Below are positions 50,255 through 58,567 of a stretch of 64,000 nucleotides of DNA, piece after piece. Location: NCBI RefSeq assembly GCF_036759925.1, contig NZ_JAPKIB010000003.1, forward strand, positions 310,001 to 374,000, given 5' to 3'. The stretch is from Kluyvera sp036759925 (GTDB lineage Bacteria; Pseudomonadota; Gammaproteobacteria; Enterobacterales; Enterobacteriaceae). Position 1 is the stretch's first letter. Every line of letters begins with the position of its first letter. Both the position numbers and the translations under genes were made by a program. The notes beneath the pieces were generated by a model. The model made no database searches and was not told the DNA's origin. It was given only the letters and a program-made list of their open reading frames with translations.

Positions 50255-50381
50255 AAGAGCAGTACCCTCCTTTGTGGTGCGATCCAGTCCCGCCGTGTGG
50301 ATGCTCACCCTTTGGACAAGCCATCGCCGAAGCTGCAACCAACAACATCCCCAAACACATAATCATTTTTTTAAATTTCAC
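50244..50381 (-). CDS. Short secreted His-rich protein (45 aa)
   Basis: Starting from GTG at 50381 with AGGA upstream, this ORF has a signal peptide (MIMCLGMLLVAASAMA, internal Met) and a mature part CPKGEHPHGGTGSHHKGGYC. Similar short Gly/His/Cys peptides ending HHKGGxC occur in enterobacterial phage and plasmid genes. The two cysteines and four histidines suggest metal binding or a disulfide. It overlaps the next lipoprotein gene by about 11 bp. Confidence 0.6.
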   Translation of the reverse strand: MKFKKMIMCLGMLLVAASAMACPKGEHPHGGTGSHHKGGYCSYDE

Positions 50382-50403
50382 AAGATTTTTCCTAGCCAAT
50401 AAA

Positions 50404-50428
50404 AAACCCGCACATCATGCGCGGGTTT
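50404..50428 (-). terminator. Terminator after the tail fibre gene
   Basis: AAACCCGC (50404-50411) pairs with GCGGGTTT (50421-50428), followed on the minus strand by TTTTTTATT. Confidence 0.85.
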
Positions 50429-50453
50429 GGGTGTTGGGTTTGGTGTGATGGTG

Positions 50454-51473
50454 CTATTCGGTTTGGGGGATAATAATGCCGGGGTTTAGTGCGAGTAGCT
50501 CTGCGTAAATCTGCGCCTTGATTCCTGCATCCCTTGCAGCCAACATTTCCTCCAAACCTTCAACCTCCGCTGCAGTTGGTGGATTTGCCGTTCCGTATAG
50601 CGTGTTGATGTTCGCTGTCCCTGCGTCAATCTTTGACTTGCTCCCTGATAACGCTACTACGCGCCCGTTCCCGTAGTTGATATGCAGAAACGCGCTCGTG
50701 TCTCCTCCTATACTGAAGAACCCGCACGAGTCTGCTTCCCACTCGGTGATGTCGGACGCTTTGCAACCGTAGCGATAAAATCCTGCCCCGTAGTTGGTGC
50801 GCAAGTCCTGCATGATTTCCGCTGCCGTCTTTGTTGTCGCATCGTTTGATACCATCACCCCAGAGCCGACACCATAGCTCGCCCCATTATCCACCACCCT
50901 CCCCCCGGTGGTAATTTCCCCCGCCACCGTCAGCGTATCGTCCATTGTCACCGCGCTCGGGAAGTTGGTTAGCTCCACGTTGCCGTCAGTATCTGGGGCG
51001 GTGCCGTTCACGGTTGACACTCCTTCAGTCTGCACAACGATATTCCCGTCAGCGTCCGGGCTGGAGCCGTTGACCGTCATAACGCCAGTGTCGATGGTTG
51101 CGTTTCCGCTAGCGTCTGGCGATTTGTCATTTACCTTCATCACCCCGGTGTCGACGGTAACATTACCCTCGTCATCTGGTGACTGTCCGTTTACTGTCAG
51201 TACGAGTGATACCACGTTGCTTGCCTTTGATTTTTTCCAGAGTGAGAGAACGATTGATTGGCTTTGAGCAATCTTTAACAGCTCCGCCTGAACCAACTTA
51301 GTCATGCCGTGCATATCTTCCGGCACGTTGATTTGTGCCACCTGATACAGCTGCGGTGGGGCTTCTGTTACCTGGCTATTGCTGGTTGAGCTGGGGCTGG
51401 TTTGCCGGGTGGCCTGCTTGCTTCGCTCCAGTGCGTTCAGCTTTGCGCGCGCCTTTGATTCTGCGGGGGTCAT
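50454..51473 (-). CDS. Tail fibre or spike-like protein with PDADGNV repeats
   Basis: This 339-aa protein has an N-terminal helix, then four related repeats (residues about 112-170) such as VNGQSPDDEGNVTVDTGVM, VNDKSPDASGNATIDTGVM and VNGSSPDADGNIVVQT, and a C-terminal globular region. Repeats of this kind occur in phage tail fibres. It is the last gene of the virion operon and overlaps the next gene by one base. Confidence 0.7.
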   Translation of the reverse strand: MTPAESKARAKLNALERSKQATRQTSPSSTSNSQVTEAPPQLYQVAQINVPEDMHGMTKLVQAELLKIAQSQSIVLSLWKKSKASNVVSLVLTVNGQSPDDEGNVTVDTGVMKVNDKSPDASGNATIDTGVMTVNGSSPDADGNIVVQTEGVSTVNGTAPDTDGNVELTNFPSAVTMDDTLTVAGEITTGGRVVDNGASYGVGSGVMVSNDATTKTAAEIMQDLRTNYGAGFYRYGCKASDITEWEADSCGFFSIGGDTSAFLHINYGNGRVVALSGSKSKIDAGTANINTLYGTANPPTAAEVEGLEEMLAARDAGIKAQIYAELLALNPGIIIPQTE

Positions 51474-53209
51474 TAGTAGGCTCTCCCGGTATTAGCTGTT
51501 TTGAACGTGATGCCCACCGGGATTGCTCCCTGACCGCTGATTTCAAGGCGATAGCCGTGGGTTTCACCTTCCGTTCTCCATGTCTGGCGGCGCTGAGAGT
51601 ATAGCGTTGCGATGCTCTGCGTGTCCCACGTGTAGCCACCATCTGGGTTATCGGCTCGGCCCATCATGACGGTTAGCGGGTCGGTGCCTTTACCGTTCAG
51701 ATACGTCTCGCAGATCATGCTGCGATAGCCCGTATTGAACTCAAGCCCCCGGCGCTCAACGTAGCATTGCAGGCTTTGCTGCTGCATGGCCCATGCGCCG
51801 TTACTGTAGTTATGGCGATTCTCTGTGTAGCCGCTATTCAGGTAGTAGATGCCACCAGCAGCGCAACTGCCAATCATCGTGCCCTGGCTGATTTTTTCGG
51901 CGCCAGCATTCCATATGGCAGTTTCGCTATCCCATTCCGTATCGTTTTCATCCCACTCAACAGGAATCATGTCAGATGTAGGCGGCAACGGTGCAAACAC
52001 TGCGTCGTAGATGTATGGCAGCGTTCGCTTTGACCACGTGCCGTTAACGTAGTTATACGTTAGCGCCTGAGTCTTTGCGTAATCCCCGTCAGCCTGGTCG
52101 GTTCCGCGACACATCACCCATATTTCGTTTAGCTCCGGGTAGTTAAGCATCCGCACCATTCCCGGCTCCGCGCTCGCAACAAGACTTGATAGCCATTCGC
52201 GGCACACGTTATCCGCGATGGATTTCCAACTTACGGCATCGTGGCGAACAACGTCCGACCCGGTAAACACATAGTTATAGCCTTTGGCGTTGACGCAACA
52301 ACCAATGTCGAGACAGCCTAGGTCGGAGTAAACGAGCTTTGTGATAAACGGTGATTGGTCATTGCCGGACGGCGTGAGGCTAAACGTCTCACGCTCGGTG
52401 TAAACGTAGAGTGTGCCGCCATTCTCGCAGCCGTCGATAACCTGCGTGGCGCTGGACAGGTCTTGCCACCCCGCGTAGCCATCAATCACTGCCGCCGCGA
52501 AATCCTCCGATGTTCTGTTCGCTGCGGTGTCATCCCAGTTAATCGGGAAGGCGTCCTCTTGTGCGAATCCTGACCAACGAAGGCGGGCTGGGTAAGGAAC
52601 GTCCGCACCACCAGCAGACTCTTCAACAGTGTTTAGCGCGATCAAACGGTTATCGAATGAAATAACGTTTTTGCACGTCCACCGGCGCACTTCAGTTGTC
52701 TGCGTTCCGTCTGTCTGCTCACCCCAACCAGGAAGGGTGTCAAAGTCCGTCCAATCGTACTGCTTCCCTACCGGGGGCTGCGCCGTCATACCGAACAACA
52801 CGCAGTTGTTAATGACGGCTTTATATGCGCTCCACGGGTCGGCAGTGGGCCAACCGGCAAACGCCGTGTAATAGCCAATCATTTCCGGTGCTGCCATATT
52901 TTGAGAGCACACCGAGAGAATGCTGTCGCCGTCCGATTTAGCGATCTGCAGCATAAACAGCAGTCGCGCGCCGTTGCTGAACCCGTCAAACAAGATGGGT
53001 TGCATCAGGTAAATGACGCCATCCCAACTATCGCCCTCCGCCGTTTCCGTATAGTACGATTCCGGCGCATTCCCTAACCCCTGCTCAATTTCGCGCCCGT
53101 TGAAGCGAACGTTGAGCGCGTCCGTGAAAGCCTGGTCGGGCAACATTGTCGGGTCGCCGTCCATCATTATGCCAACAGACCCCAGTTGTTGAATTGATGG
53201 TTTTGTCAT
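51473..53209 (-). CDS. Podovirus tail hub or DNA-stabilisation-like virion protein
   Basis: This 578-aa protein is Trp/Gly/Asp-rich and beta in character (IIEQGLGNAP-type start, SFDNRLIALNTVEE, YVYTERETFSLTPSG, DVVRHDAVSWKSIADNV). It resembles propeller-like tail hub or stabilisation proteins of short-tailed phages, placed between fibre genes. I cannot name the family exactly, so the call is from context. Confidence 0.6.
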   Translation of the reverse strand: MTKPSIQQLGSVGIMMDGDPTMLPDQAFTDALNVRFNGREIEQGLGNAPESYYTETAEGDSWDGVIYLMQPILFDGFSNGARLLFMLQIAKSDGDSILSVCSQNMAAPEMIGYYTAFAGWPTADPWSAYKAVINNCVLFGMTAQPPVGKQYDWTDFDTLPGWGEQTDGTQTTEVRRWTCKNVISFDNRLIALNTVEESAGGADVPYPARLRWSGFAQEDAFPINWDDTAANRTSEDFAAAVIDGYAGWQDLSSATQVIDGCENGGTLYVYTERETFSLTPSGNDQSPFITKLVYSDLGCLDIGCCVNAKGYNYVFTGSDVVRHDAVSWKSIADNVCREWLSSLVASAEPGMVRMLNYPELNEIWVMCRGTDQADGDYAKTQALTYNYVNGTWSKRTLPYIYDAVFAPLPPTSDMIPVEWDENDTEWDSETAIWNAGAEKISQGTMIGSCAAGGIYYLNSGYTENRHNYSNGAWAMQQQSLQCYVERRGLEFNTGYRSMICETYLNGKGTDPLTVMMGRADNPDGGYTWDTQSIATLYSQRRQTWRTEGETHGYRLEISGQGAIPVGITFKTANTGRAY

Positions 53210-54051
53210 GCTGTGCGTACCCAGATATACATGCCGTAGTAAGGGTTAACAAACACGCCGCCATCCGTAGCGCTCCCTGTACCAATAGCAACTCTAACCC
53301 CAGTGACACCGTGACCATGTGTGCCGTCATTTGTTGTTTTGTACTCCGTTCCGCTGTATGAGCTTGATGTGTCCGACATGCACTTACCGCTACCTCCTGA
53401 ACCATATGAAGTATGTAGAAACGGGTCTGCGTTTTCCCCTCGCACCCCGTTTCCGTGTTCATGTCCACCCCCACTATCCACCGTTCCCGTTGGGGTAATT
53501 GATTGCGCGATAATCTGGTCGTTTCCTACGCGCCAGCTTCCCGACTGCGCCCCCAGCGAGAATTCACCAGACATGCCATTTTTATCTACTGCAGCGCCAA
53601 CACCCGCTACCAATCCGACCACTTCCGACCATGTACCGAATCCCAGGTAATCAGCCGGGTTTCGCGTATCGGTGGCGCTCATGTAAACAGCCCCTACCGG
53701 ATAGAAGATGTTTACCAGCGCCTGAAAATTCATCATCAACGCCGCGTTGGCTTTTGTCTGCTCCATTGTCGGTGTTAACGATATTCCGCAAGCCTGATTT
53801 CCTGCGCCGTCCTGAAGGTGCCACGCCGCTGGTGATGTTGTTGTTGCGTCAGCCTGAGTTAACGCCATCCCAGCAGTTAGGTTATTGAACTCATCCGGCG
53901 TGCCGGTGATGGGGCCGTTGGCGTTTGGGAATGTTGCCTTTACCGATTTCTTAACAACACGAATATGGTCGTCTCCGTCGCTCTCCGGGTCTGTGCCAAG
54001 AGGCCAATCTTCCTGCAAATCTGAAATATACCCGCCTGCTTCTACTGGCAT
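53206..54051 (-). CDS. Podovirus tail fibre protein
   Basis: This 281-aa protein opens with GYISDLQEDWPLGTDPESDG, DDHIRVVKKSVKATFPN and GPITGTPDEFN, a segment found in many short-tailed phage fibres. The last part is His-rich (GGGHEHGNGVRGEN, DGTHGHGVTGVRV) and ends YGMYIWVRTA, typical of phage tail tip or collar domains. It probably binds the host surface. Confidence 0.78.
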   Translation of the reverse strand: MPVEAGGYISDLQEDWPLGTDPESDGDDHIRVVKKSVKATFPNANGPITGTPDEFNNLTAGMALTQADATTTSPAAWHLQDGAGNQACGISLTPTMEQTKANAALMMNFQALVNIFYPVGAVYMSATDTRNPADYLGFGTWSEVVGLVAGVGAAVDKNGMSGEFSLGAQSGSWRVGNDQIIAQSITPTGTVDSGGGHEHGNGVRGENADPFLHTSYGSGGSGKCMSDTSSSYSGTEYKTTNDGTHGHGVTGVRVAIGTGSATDGGVFVNPYYGMYIWVRTA

Positions 54052-54290
54052 TATTTAGCCTCCATTTTATCGACCTGCTTTTCTAGCGTGTCGATTTTGT
54101 ATTGATCCACTGCCTCGTATTTAACGAGCGTTGCGAGGGTTTCACCCTCTTTTGCCTGGGTTCCCACAACCTGCGTTAACTGCTCCTGAGCGGCGCCGAC
54201 GCGCGCGCAGAATGCCGCGATAGTGCATACGCCGGAGAACCCGATAAACGCCAGCGCGTAAAGCACCGGGTGCGGTTTAGAAGTATCCAT
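54051..54290 (-). CDS. Small membrane protein with coiled-coil tail (holin-like?)
   Basis: The ATG at 54290 gives a 79-aa protein with one transmembrane helix (VLYALAFIGFSGVCTIAAFC) and a C-terminal charged coiled coil (QYKIDTLEKQVDKMEAK). It overlaps the end of the adaptor gene by 14 bp. It could be a holin or other membrane protein; no lysozyme gene is near in the window, so lysis is only a guess. Confidence 0.55.
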   Translation of the reverse strand: MDTSKPHPVLYALAFIGFSGVCTIAAFCARVGAAQEQLTQVVGTQAKEGETLATLVKYEAVDQYKIDTLEKQVDKMEAK

Positions 54291-54882
54291 GGCGCTTTCT
54301 CTTTGCTGTACCCGTCTTGGCGAGCTGCTGGCGGGAGTTGTTGAGGTTGTTGATTTCGGCTTCCGCCATCTGTTGCCAGCTTGCTGCGGCATCGTCCTTT
54401 GAGAACATCCCGCAGTAGTAGAGCGATAGCCATAACAGCGCATTCTCTGCGCCATCGGTGTAGGCGTTCGTCTGGTTTGCGCTGGTGATCCGGGTAGGTT
54501 TTTGATAACCAGTCACCTCCACGGCACCTGGCTTAACCAGCTCAATAGCGTTGCCGTTCATGGCGTAGTGGAAGTCATAGCCGGAGATTTCCGGGCGTTG
54601 GTTAATGACGGCGCGCAATCCGGTGATATCGCCGTATGTTGTGGATGTGCCCACCAGCCCGGCGATAGTCACGCTGCTGATTTCCAGATAGTCGGACACG
54701 TCAACGCTCAGCGCGTCAGCTGCGTAGTCAGTAGTGACAATCATGGAACCGATACGCAAGCCATTATCCAGCGCAGTTTGCGCTGCGGCGATGAATTGAG
54801 GGATGGCGTTGATAGTCTGGCTGTCGGTGCGTCCGCACCAGGTTTTGATATTGCTTACGAGGTCGTTATAGGTAGTGCTCAT
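54277..54882 (-). CDS. Head-tail adaptor protein (gp6-like)
   Basis: This 201-aa protein begins MSTTYNDLVSNIKTWCGRTD and has IPQFIAAAQTALDNGLRIGS and LWLSLYYCGMFSKDDAAASW, the helical layout of short-tailed phage adaptor proteins (DUF6682-type). It joins portal to tail hub. It stands after a terminator hairpin and before the holin-like gene. Confidence 0.72.
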   Translation of the reverse strand: MSTTYNDLVSNIKTWCGRTDSQTINAIPQFIAAAQTALDNGLRIGSMIVTTDYAADALSVDVSDYLEISSVTIAGLVGTSTTYGDITGLRAVINQRPEISGYDFHYAMNGNAIELVKPGAVEVTGYQKPTRITSANQTNAYTDGAENALLWLSLYYCGMFSKDDAAASWQQMAEAEINNLNNSRQQLAKTGTAKRKRHGYF

Positions 54883-54899
54883 AATTCACCTGTAAAAAA

Positions 54900-54915
54900 G
54901 GCGGCAAGCGCCGCC
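54900..54915 (-). terminator. Terminator between Tad2-type and adaptor genes
   Basis: GGCGGC (54900-54905) pairs with GCCGCC (54910-54915). On the minus strand the stem is followed by six T residues. It partly separates the capsid group from the tail group. Confidence 0.8.
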
Positions 54916-54934
54916 CTTTAGTTATTTATCGCTG

Positions 54935-55240
54935 TTATTCAACAACTACCCAATCTTCCGCCAGCATATCGGTCTGGCTCGCCAGCCACGGAACAAAACC
55001 ACCGTCAGCAGTGCGCATGCCAATCCACGGCAGCAAGCGATCGTTAACGCCATCAACCTGGTACATTGGCTCATGAGGTGCTGCGCTCTGCGGCGGCTTA
55101 ACCAGTTGCAGATGCATGCCCTTGCCGTTCCAGCCGCTGCGCGCCGCGCACTTACCATCACGCAGCATTGCCAGCATGCCGCCAAAACCCATGCTGTACC
55201 GATGCCCACAACCTGCTACTGCTACATTTTCGTTTTTCAT
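54935..55240 (-). CDS. DUF2829 protein, Tad2-type anti-defence candidate
   Basis: This 101-aa protein has the DUF2829 pattern: FGGMLAMLRDGKCAARSGWN followed by GKGMHL, PWIGMRTADGGFVPWLASQT and DMLAEDWVVVE. Phage proteins of this family (Tad2) sequester the gcADPR signal of the Thoeris system, and some also bind CBASS signals. The place inside the virion operon, rather than with early genes, is seen for other members. Whether it binds a nucleotide here is untested. A frame shift or shorter start is not needed. Confidence 0.8.
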   Translation of the reverse strand: MKNENVAVAGCGHRYSMGFGGMLAMLRDGKCAARSGWNGKGMHLQLVKPPQSAAPHEPMYQVDGVNDRLLPWIGMRTADGGFVPWLASQTDMLAEDWVVVE

Positions 55241-55251
55241 CGTTCTATTCC

Positions 55252-55362
55252 TTATGCGTATTTGAGGGTTTTCTTTGGATCGGCGAACTGGTGACAGATT
55301 CGCGCAATCATTCGCCCGTCCGGCGTATCTGGCGTTGCTTGCCCGGTTAGCACTTTGGTCAC
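55252..55362 (-). CDS. Tiny phage protein (36 aa), GTG start
   Basis: A GTG at 55362 overlaps the stop of the preceding tiny ORF (GTGA) and reads MTKVLTGQATPDTPDGRMIA with a basic end (DPKKTLKYA). It ends 11 bp before the Tad2-type start. Chained overlap supports translation; no family is recognised. Confidence 0.45.
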   Translation of the reverse strand: MTKVLTGQATPDTPDGRMIARICHQFADPKKTLKYA

Positions 55363-55463
55363 GTTCCGCCCTCTACCTCTTCACCCAGCGCCTCACGCTG
55401 GCTGGACACCGCAACAAAACAGATTTGCGCGATGGTCATTACCTCAATGCTTTTGATGCTCAT
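55359..55463 (-). CDS. Tiny phage protein (34 aa)
   Basis: A 34-aa ORF (MSIKSIEVMTIAQICFVAVS and an acidic end) begins on the stop codon of the Ig-like gene and overlaps the next tiny ORF. It may be a short membrane-like peptide. Evidence is only the tight chain of overlaps. Confidence 0.4.
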   Translation of the reverse strand: MSIKSIEVMTIAQICFVAVSSQREALGEEVEGGT

Positions 55464-55735
55464 TACGCCACCGTGATCGTTGCGGTTGCCGTTTTAGTGG
55501 TTCCGCTATCGTCCTTCACGGTTGCCGTGAGTGTTGCGGTTCCTGCCGTTGTTGGGGTTCCAGTGATTGCCCCGGTAGTGCTAACTGATAACCCTGCTGC
55601 ACCCGCACCGCTTAGCGCGTACGTCGTCGTAATGCCCGTTGCGTTGCTCGGAGCGACCGTCACCGTAGCTTGCCCGGTATAAGCGGCGCTATGGGTGGCG
55701 GTTGTCGGGCTAACTGCAACGGTTGCGCCAGTCAT
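55463..55735 (-). CDS. Ig-like head decoration-type protein
   Basis: This 90-aa protein is almost all Thr, Ala, Gly and Ser, with the bacterial Ig pattern GLSVSTTGAITGTPTTAGTA and TATVKDDSGTTKTATATITV. Small Ig-like domains next to capsid genes often decorate the head or bind surfaces. It overlaps the capsid stop by one base. Confidence 0.7.
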   Translation of the reverse strand: MTGATVAVSPTTATHSAAYTGQATVTVAPSNATGITTTYALSGAGAAGLSVSTTGAITGTPTTAGTATLTATVKDDSGTTKTATATITVA

Positions 55736-56706
55736 TACGACGCTGGCTTTCCCTCAATCCATGCGGAGCGCCATGGGTTGGCGTGTTCCCAACCAGATTC
55801 CAGCAGGAACGCCACTTCATCGGCATCGCCCAGTTCTGGCAGGTCTTTGACACGAGGCTCGCCAAATACAGCCTCTTGCCAATCTTCCGGGTTGTAGATG
55901 AGAACGGTGCCGTTAGGCATCATTGGGTTGAACATCACCATTACCGTTTGCCCAAAGGCATCGGTCAGGGTGCTGACTTCCCAGCTCACTTCCGTGGAAT
56001 TTTCGAATACACGAACGCGATTTCCGTTCTCCCCGGTTTTCTCCTGCATACCGGAAATGGTGTCCGACATATCCATGGATGCCATGAGAATCTTTGGCTT
56101 TGCGCCTACGGTTTTCAGGCGCTTGAGAGCGTCTTTAATGTCATCTTCGGTAGGTGTGGCTGATTCCGAAACGATATAGGTTTGGATACCTTTAAGCGGA
56201 TCGCCAGAAATGGTGGTGCCGCCATCGGTACTGGAAATCAGGTATTTGATACCCGCCGCAGTCGCTGCCACCGGGTTGCCGTCAGAACCATCAGCCGGGG
56301 CGACTGCGGGGCCATTGTTGAACATTGCCCATTCAAAATCGGCTTTCAGTTCAGTGGCGCGCTTTTTGGATTGGCGATCAAGCTGACCGGTTCCGGCATA
56401 GTACGACTGTCGCTGAGCTTCGCTGGTTACTGCCAGGCCAAGAATGAGCTTCTGGGTGTAGTTTTCCAGCATGGTGGTTTTGCCGTAAGACTTCGGTACA
56501 TCTGCCCACTGAACGTTTTCAGGGTAGGCATTTGAACCAGGGGCTTTCAGGCTGTCGATCTGCCATCTGTGATGCTGGTTATCGACTTTCTTTTTGCCGA
56601 TGGTAGACCAGAACATGGTCTGCTCAGGGTCCAGCATGGCAATGTCGTTAGCTACTTCGCTTTTTACGCCAACGTGGTCATAAGACCAGAGGGTTAAGGC
56701 TGCCAT
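55735..56706 (-). CDS. Major capsid protein (DUF5309/SU10 type)
   Basis: This 323-aa protein resembles DUF5309 capsid proteins: LDPEQTMFWSTIGKKKVDNQ, HRWQIDSLKAPGSNAYPENV, QKLILGLAVTSEAQRQSYYA and ELKADFEWAMFNN. It forms the HK97-fold shell. The scaffold and portal genes lie to its right, with four ejection-type genes in between. A GGAGGC ribosome-binding site precedes the ATG. Confidence 0.82.
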   Translation of the reverse strand: MAALTLWSYDHVGVKSEVANDIAMLDPEQTMFWSTIGKKKVDNQHHRWQIDSLKAPGSNAYPENVQWADVPKSYGKTTMLENYTQKLILGLAVTSEAQRQSYYAGTGQLDRQSKKRATELKADFEWAMFNNGPAVAPADGSDGNPVAATAAGIKYLISSTDGGTTISGDPLKGIQTYIVSESATPTEDDIKDALKRLKTVGAKPKILMASMDMSDTISGMQEKTGENGNRVRVFENSTEVSWEVSTLTDAFGQTVMVMFNPMMPNGTVLIYNPEDWQEAVFGEPRVKDLPELGDADEVAFLLESGWEHANPWRSAWIEGKPAS

Positions 56707-56809
56707 TCATATAGGCCTCCTTTGCGGGCTTCATGCCCATTGAGCAATGCTCATTGAAAGGAATTACGTGTTAGAACGCCGCGATTTGATCACGAACAAA
56801 TTACAACTG

Positions 56810-58567
56810 TCAATTGCTTTTATTTGCGGCTGCAATTAACTCAGCTCGCTCCGCACGATTTACTACACGGCGAACAACGGCCCCTTTAGCCCTTTCACCC
56901 GCCGCTTTCACGATAGGTGCAGCTATTGCGCCAGGTACGCCACCCATCATAAATCCCGCCATTACGGTGCTCGCAGCGTTATCAGTTACCCTATCCATGG
57001 CTGTTGAGGCTCTCACGCCTGGTAGTGCAGCGCGAACGGCTTCCATTTGCTCATACATGCGCATTGCCTTGGCTCCGCGTTGCGCCGCGTCATGAGTGTG
57101 CGTCATTGCCCAATACACGGCGCGCTCATCCTCTGAGATATCTTTCCAGGTAGCCTCGCCCTTGATGCCAGCCGCGTCATTCATGATTGATTTGACGTTT
57201 TTTTGCATGTTGTTCAACAGCTTAATTTTATGCTCAAGAGCGGTTTGCCTACTCCTCTCCCCAGCTGCGCGCGCTTCCTGGTATTCAGCCGATGTAATGC
57301 CGCGTTCCTTGGTTAACTCATTGTTTAAACGCTCCATTGATGCGGAATAAGCGTCCGAAATTCCCGCCCGGTGCGCTGCCGCCTGTTTTGCCGATACATA
57401 GCTGCGAGTTTCAGGGTTCATAATCCCTTTTGCATCCAGCCATTCGGTAATGCCTGGGGCTTCTTTCACCGCTGTCAGCAAGCGCTTAATGTTGACGTGT
57501 GGCGCGGTCGTTAAGAATTGTTCCAGGTCGAATTTAGTGCCGTTGATGTAAGATGCAATGGAGTCATACAACTGCTGCGCCGGAACCTCTTCACCCGCAT
57601 CAATGCGATTGATGATCGCGTTCGTCGGCTCATGCTCCGCTCTCATCACCTGTTCAAACTGCCCATAGCCCGATAGTTCTGGCCTTTCCTCCCCGGGGAA
57701 CGGCAAATGATGGTTCTCGTAGTCCTCCGTGAACGACCGGAACGTTTGAAGCGCCTTTTCTGCCGACTCACCCACGCGCCCGGTTTCCTCCGGCCTTATC
57801 ACGTTCAGGATGTAGCTCTCAGCCTCCACGCCCACCAGCCGCCGTGCTATTTTTTGATTGTAGGTGTCCATCCATTGCGCTTGCTGCGCTGTCATGGCGT
57901 CAATGCGATCAGTATTAACCTTTGCGGCCTTAACAGCCTTTTCTGCTTCCTGCTCGCTCCCTGCTGCGCTTATTGGCGCTTCGTCGGTGTACTTCTCCGC
58001 ATTTGCCACATCTTCCGGTAAATCAACGTGCCCTAAACGCCCCTTCAGATACTGAACCGCTGACGGCGTGAAGCGCTCAAGCACTGGCGCAACTATCTTT
58101 CCAGCCACTGCTGAAACAGGCTTCGCGATAAGACTCGCAACACCCGGAATCGGTAAAATAACATCCTGGAAAGGGTGCTCAGGAAACGCATCTTTCCCGC
58201 CCGTCTCAACTGCATGAGCAGCTGAATCAAGAGCCAGCTGAGAACCGGAGTCAATGGCGTACGCGGTAGGTAGCGATAGACCCGCGGTAACTGGTGCGAG
58301 AGCCAGCCCCACGCCAGCCGCCATCGCCTGTGGGTTCTCCTTTGCCACCTTAACGACAGTCGACGGATTGAAGTTCTCCATTTGCTGGATAGCGTCCATT
58401 GCTTTTGCATCTCCACCAGCAGCTTTGTACGCCTCCGGGTAATCAGCAAAATCATTAGCGACGGCATACCCCTTTTGCACTGCGTGGGCTGCGATTTGCG
58501 CCTGGGTGGCATCATCAGGGACACCCGTCATTGTGAAGCCGTTCGGCAAAATAACACTGTGAGTCAT
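56810..58567 (-). CDS. Internal virion (ejection) protein
   Basis: This 585-aa protein begins MTHSVILPNGFTMTGVPDDA and contains hydrophobic Ala/Gly-rich stretches (AAGVGLALAPVTAGLSLPTA; GFMMGGVPGAIAAPIVKAAG) within long charged helices. That layout suits short-tailed phage ejection proteins that cross the host envelope with the DNA. It overlaps the next gene by one base. Family naming is uncertain. Confidence 0.65.
   Translation of the reverse strand: MTHSVILPNGFTMTGVPDDATQAQIAAHAVQKGYAVANDFADYPEAYKAAGGDAKAMDAIQQMENFNPSTVVKVAKENPQAMAAGVGLALAPVTAGLSLPTAYAIDSGSQLALDSAAHAVETGGKDAFPEHPFQDVILPIPGVASLIAKPVSAVAGKIVAPVLERFTPSAVQYLKGRLGHVDLPEDVANAEKYTDEAPISAAGSEQEAEKAVKAAKVNTDRIDAMTAQQAQWMDTYNQKIARRLVGVEAESYILNVIRPEETGRVGESAEKALQTFRSFTEDYENHHLPFPGEERPELSGYGQFEQVMRAEHEPTNAIINRIDAGEEVPAQQLYDSIASYINGTKFDLEQFLTTAPHVNIKRLLTAVKEAPGITEWLDAKGIMNPETRSYVSAKQAAAHRAGISDAYSASMERLNNELTKERGITSAEYQEARAAGERSRQTALEHKIKLLNNMQKNVKSIMNDAAGIKGEATWKDISEDERAVYWAMTHTHDAAQRGAKAMRMYEQMEAVRAALPGVRASTAMDRVTDNAASTVMAGFMMGGVPGAIAAPIVKAAGERAKGAVVRRVVNRAERAELIAAANKSN

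Noticed and set aside
53085..53474. Minus-strand ORF of 129 codons across the hub-fibre junction
   Set aside because: It is out of frame with two well-packed virion genes that overlap by 4 bp.
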